Below, piece by piece: positions 16,865-24,729 of a stretch of DNA of 64,000 bases (positions within the stretch are counted from its first letter, which is position 1; each line of letters begins with the position of its first letter). The translations under genes were made by a program, and so were the position numbers. The stretch is from the NCBI GenBank assembly GCA_035712365.1, contig DASTAW010000032.1, forward strand, positions 1-64,000, written 5' to 3'. The notes beneath the pieces were generated by a model. The model made no database searches. It saw only the letters and a list, made by a program, of their open reading frames with translations, and was not told the origin of the DNA. The stretch comes from Terriglobia bacterium. GTDB taxonomy: Bacteria; Acidobacteriota; Terriglobia; UBA7540.

Positions 16865-17950
16865 ATGCCGACGCTTGAGACGAAATTCGAAGCTGCCCCA
16901 CCCACCAGGATTGCCACAGCGAGCGGGCGCATCATCGCCGTGGCCATCGTGATCGCGTGCATCAATTTCGCAAGCTCGATCATCATCACGCTGATCTGCG
17001 CCATTCTGATTGCCTTTGTGCTGGAGCCGGCTGTCCGTTTTCTGGAGCGGATTCACATCCCGCGCTGGGTGGGGGCGCTGATCATGCTGGCGGGCTCCAT
17101 CGGCCTGCTTTACCTGGTTATATACGGCATCTATGACCGGGTGATCCAGTTCATCCAGGAATTCCCCACCTATGGGGCGCCGCTCAGGCACGTGTTTGCG
17201 AGCCTTCAGGACGCGGTGAGAAACGTTGAGAAGCTGGCTTCCGGAATGGTCCCGCTTCCTGCGGAGCCACAATCCAACCTTCCCACCATCCGGCTGCAGC
17301 AGGAGTCCCACTGGGGACAGTATCTGCTGCGGGGCATCGGGTCGGTTTACACGTTTATTGTGACGGTGATGTTCGTCCCCTTCCTGGTTTTTTTCATGCT
17401 CACGGCCAAAGGCCACATCTGGCAGGGAACCCTCAACCTGTTTTCGGCGAGGCACCGGCAGCAGGCTGAAACCGTTATTCACGGGATCGGCCACATGATC
17501 CGTCGGTACGTGATGGGAAACATTCTGGTGGCGCTAGTGGCGGCTGCGCTCATCACTCCCGCCTTTTCTCTGATGGGGCTCCATTTTGCGCTGCTGATCG
17601 GGCCGCTCGCTGCTTTCCTCAGCATGGTCCCTTACCTGGGGGTTGCCCTGGGGATGGCGCCGCCGATGATGATGGCGCTCGGACAATATACTTCAACAAC
17701 GCCCTTTATCGTGATTGGCGCCATCGTCCTGGTGGTGCATTTCCTGGCCATCAACGTCCTGACCCCCAAGTTCGTTGGCCATCAGGTCAGCCTGAACGCT
17801 TTGACCGTGACCATGGCGATGATGTTCTGGGGATGGCTTTGGGGTGCGGCGGGACTGATCCTTGCCGTGCCGCTGACGGCCGCCTTCAAAGCTGTGTGTG
17901 ACAACGTGGAAAGCCTGAAAGCCTGGGGCGCATGGATGGGCGAGGGATGA
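16865..17950 (+). CDS. AI-2E family transporter (TqsA/PerM type)
   Basis: A 361-residue polytopic membrane protein with the AI-2E-transporter layout: paired N-terminal segments (about residues 20-55), a segment near 65-90, an amphipathic central region, then five to six C-terminal segments. The family's late motif PKFVGHQVSLNALTVTMAMMFWGWLWG is clear near residue 300. Members include the AI-2 exporter TqsA and ion or small-molecule exporters, so the cargo is uncertain. It stands alone, followed by glmU. Confidence 0.88.
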   Translation: MPTLETKFEAAPPTRIATASGRIIAVAIVIACINFASSIIITLICAILIAFVLEPAVRFLERIHIPRWVGALIMLAGSIGLLYLVIYGIYDRVIQFIQEFPTYGAPLRHVFASLQDAVRNVEKLASGMVPLPAEPQSNLPTIRLQQESHWGQYLLRGIGSVYTFIVTVMFVPFLVFFMLTAKGHIWQGTLNLFSARHRQQAETVIHGIGHMIRRYVMGNILVALVAAALITPAFSLMGLHFALLIGPLAAFLSMVPYLGVALGMAPPMMMALGQYTSTTPFIVIGAIVLVVHFLAINVLTPKFVGHQVSLNALTVTMAMMFWGWLWGAAGLILAVPLTAAFKAVCDNVESLKAWGAWMGEG

Positions 17951-18084
17951 GGTCCGCAGGTATTTGCTGCGCCGCAGTTCTTTGTCGAGTTAAAACGTAA
18001 TTTCGCCTCCCGGCCGAACAAGGGCCGGATGCGGAACCCTGGAACGTCCGCCCTCGGCTGCGAGGAGGGACGTGGAACCTTCGA

Positions 18085-19497
18085 ATGGCCAATCGGGACT
18101 TCTCGATCGTTATCCTCGCCGCAGGTAAATCGACTCGCTTTAAGTCAGAGCGTTCCAAGCTCATCCACATGCTGGCGGGCCGCCCTCTCGGGGACTACAT
18201 AGTGAGTGCCGCGCTCGCGGCGGGGCCGGAAACGGTCCTGATGGTGGTGGGTCACGATGCGGCTGCAGTTCGTGAAACACTGGCCCGGCCAGGGCTCCAG
18301 TTTGTGGAACAGAAGAAGCAGCGAGGGACCGGCCATGCGCTGATGGTGGCGCGTCCTCAACTCGAAAAGTGCAAGGGTCCCGCGGTTGTGGTGATTGTGG
18401 GCGACGTGCCGCTTCTGCAGACGCAAACTCTGCGCGACCTGGTTGCCGCCCATCAGAGAGCGCGGGCGGCGGCTTCCGTGCTGACCATGCGTCCCGCGAG
18501 TCCAGGCGGATACGGGAGGATTGTCCGGTCTGGCGGCGCCGCCGTACGCGCTATCGTCGAAGAGAAGATTTGCTCTCCCGCCCAGCGCAAAATCAGGGAA
18601 GTGAGTTCCGGCATCCTCTGCTTTTCGAGGACTGAATTGCTGAGATACCTCGACAAGCTCTCCGACAAGAACGCGCAAAAAGAATACCTTTTGACGGACC
18701 TTGTCAGCATTTTCAACCGGCGGCGTAAAAAGGTTGTGGCGTTTCCCATCGCCGATGCGCGAGAAGTCCTGGGCGTGAATGACCGGGTTGAGCTTGCGCA
18801 AGTGGAGCGCATCCTGAGGCTGCAAAAAGCTGAGGCCCTGATGCGTGGCGGGGTTACCATCGTCGATCCACAATCGACGTACATTGATTCCGCCGTGGAA
18901 GTTGGGACCGACACGGTGATCGAGCCCGGCGTAAGCCTGCTGGGCAATACGCGAATCGGGAGGTGCTGCACCATCCGGGTGCATTCGACGCTCGCCGATT
19001 CCTTATTGCGCGACCGGGTGCTGGTGCGTCCCAATACGTTTGTTACTGGCTGCGAGATTGGTTCAGACGTGGTCCTCGGGCCCTTTGCCCATCTCCGCGA
19101 CAGCGCGGTGATCAGCGACGGCGCCCGCATCGGCAATTTTGTTGAGGTCAAGAAGTCGCGCGTGGGGCGCGGAACTCGCGCCTGGCATCTCACCTACCTG
19201 GGAGACGCCACGCTGGGCGAGCAGGTGAATATCGGCGCCGGGACCGTAACCTGCAACTATGATGGTGAGAAGAAGAACCCGATTGAGATCGAAGATGGGG
19301 TATTTATTGGCAGCGGGAGCATGCTGGTCGCGCCCGTCAAGATAGGCAAGGGTTCGTACGTGGCGGCTGGTTCTACCATCACCGAAGACGTTCCGGAGGA
19401 ATCGCTGGCCGTCGGCAGAGCTCGCCAGGTGAACAAGGCGGGCTGGGTCCGAAAGCACAAAGGCAAAACCCGAGAATCGAAGCGACAGCACAGCTAA
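18085..19497 (+). CDS. glmU: Bifunctional GlmU (uridylyltransferase/acetyltransferase)
   Basis: A 470-residue enzyme that acetylates glucosamine-1-phosphate and then couples it to UTP, giving UDP-GlcNAc for peptidoglycan and lipopolysaccharide. The N-terminal pyrophosphorylase domain starts VILAAGKSTRFKSERSKLIH (family LAAGxGTRM..K). The left-handed beta-helix begins near residue 260 with hexapeptide repeats. The acetyltransferase site is present in RAWHLTYLGD and NIGAGTVTCNYDG near residues 370-395. Length matches the family. The product feeds the glycan genes around it. Confidence 0.95.
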   Translation: MANRDFSIVILAAGKSTRFKSERSKLIHMLAGRPLGDYIVSAALAAGPETVLMVVGHDAAAVRETLARPGLQFVEQKKQRGTGHALMVARPQLEKCKGPAVVVIVGDVPLLQTQTLRDLVAAHQRARAAASVLTMRPASPGGYGRIVRSGGAAVRAIVEEKICSPAQRKIREVSSGILCFSRTELLRYLDKLSDKNAQKEYLLTDLVSIFNRRRKKVVAFPIADAREVLGVNDRVELAQVERILRLQKAEALMRGGVTIVDPQSTYIDSAVEVGTDTVIEPGVSLLGNTRIGRCCTIRVHSTLADSLLRDRVLVRPNTFVTGCEIGSDVVLGPFAHLRDSAVISDGARIGNFVEVKKSRVGRGTRAWHLTYLGDATLGEQVNIGAGTVTCNYDGEKKNPIEIEDGVFIGSGSMLVAPVKIGKGSYVAAGSTITEDVPEESLAVGRARQVNKAGWVRKHKGKTRESKRQHS

Positions 19498-19783
19498 CAA
19501 GAACGGCGGCGATCAAGGCAACCAGACCGCCATCAACGAATTCCCCAAGGTGTTTTCCTTCATTTTTTCTGAAAAATCATCCCCGTTGGACTGCACTTTT
19601 TACATCCGACACGTAAGAAATTCACGTTGATCGCTGGATCCTGCCTCACGGGTCCCGGCGAGAAGACTCCTGTTTGGGTGTTATTACGTAAGGGCGCCAA
19701 GGCTGGAATCTCAATTGCGGAACCTCAGGCATCCGAGTCTGCGGATTAACAAGCGTTTTTTTGTAAGTCAAGGAGGCAGTACT

Positions 19784-20677
19784 ATGGCGATTGATGACGT
19801 GCCTGTTGAGGGCAGCGCTCAGGAAGGCACCTTTGCTGGTCGAGGCATCAACACCTGGATGAAGATCATCCTGGTCGCGCTGGCGGTGCTCCTGGTCGCT
19901 GAAATCTATTCCATCAGCCGCGTTGCCGGGATGGGCAAGACTATTCGGACCCAGGACGCCAAAACCCGCCAGGACCTTACCAACGATTTTAACAGCCAGC
20001 TTTCGGCCAGACTGATGGCCCTTGAACATGCGAATCAGGAGCAGCTTGGAGCGTTGAAAGTGGAGTTGGACGAGGCCTCACGGCACCTGGGCGCGCAGGG
20101 GGGCGAGCTTCGCCGGGCGCGCGACATGGTTGCCAAGCTCCAGACAGAGCACGCGCAGCAAGTCCAAGATCTTAAGCATCAGCTTGCGTTAAAGGCTGAC
20201 GCGCAGCAGCTTGGCGCGCTCACTGCGGACGTTTCGAATACCAAGACTGACCTGGACAAGACCAAGCAGAACGTGGCCGAACTGGTCAACAGCTATGGCA
20301 TGACCCGTACGAGATTCGGGACGCTGATTGCGCGCAACCACGATGAGATTGACGCCCTGCGGAAACTGGGCGAGCGCGATTACTACGAGTTCACGCTGGT
20401 CCGTCACAAGCCCATTCATCTGGCCAGCATCGGCCTGGATTTGAAGAAGACCAACAAGAAGCATCACCGCTTTACCGTGGCCCTTCTGGTTGACGATGTG
20501 TGGGTACAGAAAGACCACCGGACCATTGACGAGCCCATCTTTTTCAGCACCGGCCGTTCGCAATCCTTTTGCGAGCTGGTTGTCAATAAAGTGGACAAGG
20601 ATTTCATCTCCGGCTATATTAGTACACCGAAGAGCGATGGCCACCAGATGGCTTCGCGGTCGGAGGGGCCGCAGTAG
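19784..20677 (+). CDS. Membrane-anchored coiled-coil protein
   Basis: A 297-residue protein with one hydrophobic segment (about residues 25-45, MKIILVALAVLLVAEIYSI), then a long heptad-rich coiled coil (about 55-180). A C-terminal beta-rich domain (YYEFTLVRHKPIHLASIGLDLKK, TVALLVDDVWVQKDHR) ends the protein. An AGGAGG lies 8 nt before the ATG. The layout suggests an inner-membrane protein with a periplasmic or cytoplasmic coiled-coil stalk. I do not recognise a named family. Confidence 0.75.
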   Translation: MAIDDVPVEGSAQEGTFAGRGINTWMKIILVALAVLLVAEIYSISRVAGMGKTIRTQDAKTRQDLTNDFNSQLSARLMALEHANQEQLGALKVELDEASRHLGAQGGELRRARDMVAKLQTEHAQQVQDLKHQLALKADAQQLGALTADVSNTKTDLDKTKQNVAELVNSYGMTRTRFGTLIARNHDEIDALRKLGERDYYEFTLVRHKPIHLASIGLDLKKTNKKHHRFTVALLVDDVWVQKDHRTIDEPIFFSTGRSQSFCELVVNKVDKDFISGYISTPKSDGHQMASRSEGPQ

Positions 20678-20835
20678 TGGTGGGCGACGTTTGACGCGGG
20701 GACCTGAGCCAAACCCCGGCCATGCAGCCGGAGATTGGTGCTGAGCTCCGCAGGCTGAATCCTCTTTGCAATCCCGAAAACCCGCTGGACACAGCGCCAG
20801 AGTCCGGCCATGAAACTTTCTGCGGAGGTGAACTC

Positions 20836-21492
20836 ATGGTCACGCGCGCTGCGCTGGTGGTTTCCCTTATCATTCTAAGTGCATGGGCAGTCCTGGCGGC
20901 AGATTTGACCGTACCGCCCGGCACGGTCCTGAATTGCAGACTTTCCGAAACATTGTCCACAGCAACAAACCTCCAGGGGCAGTTGTTTGCCGCCGCGCTG
21001 GCCGAGCCCCTTGTCGTCAACGGCGCCCAGATTGTTCCCGCAGGCGCCACCATTCGTGGGCGGATCGGCAGTCTCAGCCGCCCGGGGCGCATCAGGGGCG
21101 TGGGGGAGATTCTGCTGGTCCCAGAGACGCTGGCTTTCCCAAACGGGCAGACTTTTACTGTGAACGCCGTGCTGCTCGAGGAGTACGGCGCGCCGGGCGC
21201 CCGCATCGCAAGCCCTGAAGGGGTTGTGCGCGGGCCCAACGCCGTGATGCGCGACCTCAAGGAAATCGGCATAGGCATTGGCGGCGGCGGGCTTCTTGGC
21301 ACGATGCTCGGCGGCCTTCACGGGACCTTGGTGGGCGGCGTCATCGGCGGGGCGGCCGGCCTGGCGGACACTTTTACTCGCCGCGGTCCGGACCTTACGC
21401 TGCCCCGCGGCACGGAGCTCAAGTTTCAATTGAACCGGCAGCTTGTGGTGGCGCGCGCTGGCGTCGCGGAATTCGACCTGAGTTCGCGATAG
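20836..21492 (+). CDS. Exported glycine-zipper-like hypothetical protein
   Basis: A 218-residue protein with a Sec signal peptide (ALVVSLIILSAWAVLA, cleavage about residue 19). The mature part has beta-strand segments with DLTVPPGTVLNCRLSETLST and a repeat of this theme near the C-terminus (DLTLPRGTELKFQLNRQL). Between them lies a Gly-rich segment (GIGIGGGGLLGTMLGG, then LVGGVIGGAAGL) that could insert in a membrane. GGAGGTG lies 6 nt upstream of the ATG. Function unknown; it follows the coiled-coil gene on the same strand. Confidence 0.7.
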   Translation: MVTRAALVVSLIILSAWAVLAADLTVPPGTVLNCRLSETLSTATNLQGQLFAAALAEPLVVNGAQIVPAGATIRGRIGSLSRPGRIRGVGEILLVPETLAFPNGQTFTVNAVLLEEYGAPGARIASPEGVVRGPNAVMRDLKEIGIGIGGGGLLGTMLGGLHGTLVGGVIGGAAGLADTFTRRGPDLTLPRGTELKFQLNRQLVVARAGVAEFDLSSR

Positions 21493-21547
21493 CCTCGACG
21501 CTCCTGGTAAGCAGTTACTGAGATCCTGAAGGGCCGGCTGGTTTCCG

Positions 21548-22561
21548 TCAGGAACTGATGTACTTTGCGTAGATGCCGCGCGCCACGGCCGGGTCCTGGG
21601 TTCCCTTGATGATGGCGCGCCCGTCCGGAAAGACGGTCAAGTCATAGCCGTCGAAAGAGAACTTCAGCAGAAAATCATTGGCCCGCACGGTCCCAAACTG
21701 TTTCAGGCGGGCTTTCAGCAAGGCCAGGTCGAGCCGTCGGGAATCGCGATGGCGAATTTGGACGGCATCCCTGCCGCAGAGCACCGCGGGGAGCGGTTCA
21801 CCTTCATCCAGATAGGTGAAAATCCTTTGCCCGCAGGTCTTGCAATCGGGATCGCGCTTCGGCCTGACCTGCTGCATGCGGTTGTGCCAGATGTCAAATC
21901 CGAAAAGCGTCCCGTGCAATTCCTGCTGGCGTCCCAGCAGGATTTTGAGCGCTTCTGTTACCTGGATGGCGGAGGTCCATGCTGCCGCCGGACCAATCAC
22001 TCCAACTGTGTCGCAGGTTTCGTGTAATCCCGCGGGCGCGTCAGGGAACACACAGGATAGACACGGACCCTGGCCCGGCAGGATGGTCATGGTAACGGCT
22101 GAGCTTGCCACTACTGCTCCGTAAATCCACGGAATCCCCAGTTTGACGGACACGTCGTTCAACAGGTAGCGGGTTTCAAAGTTATCGGTGCCATCCAGAA
22201 TGACGTCAAATCCTCGCACCATACCCTCGATGTTCCGGCTGGTGGCGTCAGCGACCACGCCCTCCGTCCGGATGTCGGAATTGATCTGTTTCAGCTTGCG
22301 TTCCGCGGCAATGGCTTTGGGTAGACTTGCGCGTGCATCGTTCTCATCAAACAGAGACTGGCGTTGCAAGTTGCTCTCTTCAACGTAATCGCGGTCTACG
22401 ATGCGCACAACGCCAACCCCCGCCCGAACTAAGGCATTGGCCTGGCCCGTTCCGAGCGCGCCGCAACCAATGATCACGGCTTTGGCTGCCAGCAGCCTCT
22501 TCTGTCCCGCTTCCCCAACGGGATTGAACAGGACCTGCCGGGAATATTTGTCACCGTTCAT
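21548..22561 (-). CDS. thiF: ThiF/MoeB-type adenylyltransferase
   Basis: A 337-residue E1-like enzyme that adenylates the C-terminal Gly of a ubiquitin-like sulfur carrier (ThiS or MoaD) for thiamine or molybdopterin synthesis. Seen are the nucleotide-binding GCGALGTGQANALVRAGVG near residue 32, the Asp-rich RIVDRDYVEESNLQRQ, zinc-ligand pairs CLSC and CKTC, and the catalytic Cys in HETCDTVGV. The C-terminal extension (AVLCGRDAVQIRHRDSRRLDLALL onward) matches the long ThiF form found in Bacillus-type proteins. No ThiS gene is adjacent, so ThiF against MoeB cannot be settled here. Confidence 0.85.
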   Translation of the reverse strand: MNGDKYSRQVLFNPVGEAGQKRLLAAKAVIIGCGALGTGQANALVRAGVGVVRIVDRDYVEESNLQRQSLFDENDARASLPKAIAAERKLKQINSDIRTEGVVADATSRNIEGMVRGFDVILDGTDNFETRYLLNDVSVKLGIPWIYGAVVASSAVTMTILPGQGPCLSCVFPDAPAGLHETCDTVGVIGPAAAWTSAIQVTEALKILLGRQQELHGTLFGFDIWHNRMQQVRPKRDPDCKTCGQRIFTYLDEGEPLPAVLCGRDAVQIRHRDSRRLDLALLKARLKQFGTVRANDFLLKFSFDGYDLTVFPDGRAIIKGTQDPAVARGIYAKYISS

Positions 22562-22692
22562 GGTCTTTGAACTATTCCTTTCAATTATAACCTTTGGGCC
22601 CGATGGGCTGAAAATACCCCTCGACGCAGGCCCGTTAGGCGTTCATGATAGTAATCAGGATGCCTGCGCGAGAACTTGTGCCTCAAATATCC

Positions 22693-23352
22693 ATGAGCAA
22701 CACCGATTTTGAATCCGAGCGCCGCGCCATGATCGAATGGCAACTGCGCCGCCGGGGAATTCACGATGAGCGTGTTCTGCAGGCCATGCAAGAAGTGCCC
22801 CGCCATGCGTTTGTGCCTCTGCCATTTCAGCAGGCTGCTTATGAGGACCGCCCCATCGTGATCGGGGAGGCACAGACGATTTCGCAGCCCTACATGGTGG
22901 CAGCGATGACGGAGGCTGCGCAGCTCAATCCCGGAGAGAAGGTGCTTGAAATCGGGACAGGCTCCGGTTACCAGGCTGCCATTCTGGCGCACCTGGGGGC
23001 CGAGGTGATTACCCTGGAGCGCATTCGCAGCCTGGCTGATTCGGCATGGCAGCGCCTGCGAGACCTGGGGTATCTCAACGTGCGGGTCATACCCGAGGAC
23101 GGGAGCGTGGGCTACCCGGAGGGAGCGCCTTACGCAGCCATTATCGTGACCGCTGCCGCACCGGCGGTTCCCCAGGTGCTTATCAGCCACCTGGCCGAGG
23201 GAGGCCGGCTGGTGATTCCCGTTGGAACGCTGCAATTGCAGACACTTCAGGTGATTTCAAAACATGCCGATAAACTACTTGTTCGGGACCTCGATCCCTG
23301 CCAGTTTGTACCGCTGGTGGGCAAGCAGGCCTGGCCGGAAAGTATGGCCTAG
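22693..23352 (+). CDS. pcm: Protein-L-isoaspartate O-methyltransferase
   Basis: A 219-residue SAM-dependent repair methyltransferase that methylates isoaspartyl residues in damaged proteins. Visible signatures are VPRHAFVPLPFQQAAYEDRPIVIGEAQTISQP (substrate cap), then VLEIGTGSGYQAAILAHLG (SAM motif I) near residue 80, and GGRLVIPVG near residue 175. ATG 22693 gives the usual family length; ATGs at 22645 and 22663 are possible but unneeded. It is transcribed divergently from the thiF-like gene. Confidence 0.93.
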   Translation: MSNTDFESERRAMIEWQLRRRGIHDERVLQAMQEVPRHAFVPLPFQQAAYEDRPIVIGEAQTISQPYMVAAMTEAAQLNPGEKVLEIGTGSGYQAAILAHLGAEVITLERIRSLADSAWQRLRDLGYLNVRVIPEDGSVGYPEGAPYAAIIVTAAAPAVPQVLISHLAEGGRLVIPVGTLQLQTLQVISKHADKLLVRDLDPCQFVPLVGKQAWPESMA

Positions 23353-23468
23353 CGGCAGCGGCCGTTCTGGCGCGCAGTCTCGAAGGCATCGGCGTGGACG
23401 CGATTCGGAGCGATTGAATCTGGATTTCCATTGTGAACTGCATAGCAGACGGACTTTAGCCTGCCCCT

Positions 23469-24203
23469 ATGTCTGATCCGTACCTGAGCATTGTGGTTCC
23501 CGCTTACAATGAGGCGTTGCGGGTAGGGAAGACCCTTGCCGAAGTGCAAGAATACTGCTCGGCACTGCCCTTCGAAGTCGAGGTGGTGCTGGTGGACGAC
23601 GGCTCGCGCGACGGTACGTGGGACCTCTTCAGACAGTTTCAAACCCTTCGGCCGGGGACCCGTGTGCTTCGCAATGAGACCAACCGGGGCAAAGGATTCA
23701 GCGTCCGGCGTGGCGTGCTGGAATCGCGCGGCAGGCTTGTGCTGTTCACCGATGCCGATCTCTCGGCGCCAATCAAAGAAGCAGACAAACTCCTTGCCGC
23801 GCTTGAATCTCAAACGGCCGATGCCGCCATAGGTTCGCGCGCCCTTGACCGGAGCCTGGTCGGGGTCCACCAGCCGTGGCGCCGCGAATATGCCGGCCGG
23901 TTCTTCAACGTGCTTGTGCGGCTGTTTACCGGCCTGAAGATCCACGACACGCAGTGCGGCCTGAAGCTCTTCCGCAGGGACACGACACGGCGGGCTTTTG
24001 AATTGCAACGGGTCGAGCGGTTCGGTTTTGACCCCGAGGTCCTTTTCCTCATTCAGCGCTTTGGCGGGAAGATCGTCGAGGTCCCCGTTCGCTGGAATGA
24101 TAATCCCGCCACCAAGGTCCATTTTCTTCGTGATTCCGCCCTCATGTTTCTCGATTTGATCGTTCTTCGCTGGCGGGCCTGGGCCGGCTGGAATTCCCCC
24201 TGA
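23469..24203 (+). CDS. Dolichyl-phosphate glucosyltransferase-like GT2
   Basis: A 244-residue GT-A glycosyltransferase of the polyprenyl-phosphate type. Motifs are LSIVVPAYNEALRVGKTL, VLVDDGSRDGT, the DADLSAP metal motif near residue 95, and DTQCGLKLFRRD near residue 160, typical of enzymes that load glucose or mannose onto a polyprenyl phosphate. No membrane segment is clear, so it would work at the membrane face. It follows pcm on the same strand, 116 nt downstream. Confidence 0.87.
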   Translation: MSDPYLSIVVPAYNEALRVGKTLAEVQEYCSALPFEVEVVLVDDGSRDGTWDLFRQFQTLRPGTRVLRNETNRGKGFSVRRGVLESRGRLVLFTDADLSAPIKEADKLLAALESQTADAAIGSRALDRSLVGVHQPWRREYAGRFFNVLVRLFTGLKIHDTQCGLKLFRRDTTRRAFELQRVERFGFDPEVLFLIQRFGGKIVEVPVRWNDNPATKVHFLRDSALMFLDLIVLRWRAWAGWNSP

Positions 24204-24232
24204 TATTTTCCTTGATCAACTTAGATTTTTTC

Positions 24233-24261
24233 TTGACTCAGCCGCGAGAGCCTCTTAGTAT
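24233..24261 (+). promoter_or_regulatory. Predicted strong sigma-70 promoter
   Basis: TTGACT (24233-24238) and TAGTAT (24256-24261) are 17 nt apart. It would start a short transcript that carries the 13-codon ORF at 24289 and ends at the terminator at 24480. Confidence 0.65.
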
Positions 24262-24288
24262 CAAATTACGCTAGAAAGGAGGTGATCC

Positions 24289-24330
24289 ATGCAAATTGAA
24301 AGTAACTGTAGCGAGGGTGCTGAGGCTTAG
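24289..24330 (+). CDS. 13-codon leader-peptide-like ORF
   Basis: The ORF encodes MQIESNCSEGAEA. It is preceded without a gap by AAAGGAGGTGATCC (24275-24288), 14 nt fully complementary to the conserved 3' end of 16S rRNA, so it should be translated very efficiently. Its end is buried in a hairpin (24309-24340), and further hairpins follow that cannot all form at once. This resembles leader peptides of attenuation systems. The peptide has no run of one amino acid as in his or trp leaders. The function, and even whether the peptide itself matters, is unknown. Confidence 0.55.
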   Translation: MQIESNCSEGAEA

Positions 24331-24403
24331 GCGCTCGCTAGTGCTTGTTTGTAGGACCTCTCACTAGCTAAGAGAGGATGAAAGGCACGGCGCAGTCAGC
24401 GCC
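24309..24403 (+). promoter_or_regulatory. Mutually exclusive hairpins downstream of the short ORF
   Basis: Helix 1 pairs TAGCGAG (24309-24315) with CTCGCTA (24334-24340). Helix 2 pairs GCTAGTG (24337-24343) with CACTAGC (24362-24368) and shares bases with helix 1. Helix 3 pairs CCTCTC (24357-24362) with GAGAGG (24372-24377), overlaps helix 2 and covers the GAGAGG directly before an ATG at 24378. A fourth small hairpin, GGCGC with GCGCC, is at 24389-24403. Translation of the short ORF would open helix 1. This is the geometry of an attenuator or riboregulator. Confidence 0.5.
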
Positions 24404-24447
24404 AGTTCCCAAAAGTATCTGGGAGGCCAATCTCAATCAGTATCCGG

Positions 24448-24487
24448 CCCCTGGTCTTGTCAGCGAAACAAGGCCAGGGGTTTTGTT
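24448..24487 (+). terminator. Rho-independent terminator
   Basis: A 13-bp stem (CCCCTGGTCTTGT with ACAAGGCCAGGGG, one G-T pair) with a 7-nt loop is followed by TTTTGTT. It closes the short transcription unit that starts at the promoter near 24233. Confidence 0.8.
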
Positions 24488-24543
24488 ATTTCCGCGGGAG
24501 TTTTGCCTTCGGCGGGACTTATGGCGAAGCCGCCAGCCGAAAT

Positions 24544-24627
24544 GTGGCACGGGCGTCTCGCCCGTGCTTCGGTCAAAAAACACGGCCAGGCCCGCCCTGA
24601 GCGAAGCGAAGCGGATGGCCGTGCCAC
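24544..24627. repeat. Palindromic REP-like element
   Basis: The 84-nt element opens with GTGGCACGGGCG and closes with GCCGTGCCAC, forming an imperfect long hairpin. Its first 28 nt closely match the element inside the Ser/Thr kinase gene at 51165-51222. It lies between the terminator at 24480 and the PrpD-like gene. Confidence 0.7.
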
Positions 24628-24729
24628 CAAATGGGAAGCAAACCGAGTCACTACTCCAGCCCGTCATTGTTCCCAGACCTGAGCTAAAATTAGATAAGGG
24701 GAGCAGGAGAATCAAGCCCTGAGGCCGCC

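Noticed and set aside
24275-24288. Fragment of an antisense 16S rRNA gene
   Set aside because: Only the 14-nt complement of the 3' tail is present; the next bases do not continue the rRNA match, and a start codon follows at ideal spacing.
24378-24722. 114-codon ORF after the hairpin region
   Set aside because: It reads through the intrinsic terminator and the palindromic repeat, and its GAGAGG lies too close to the ATG to act as a normal ribosome site.
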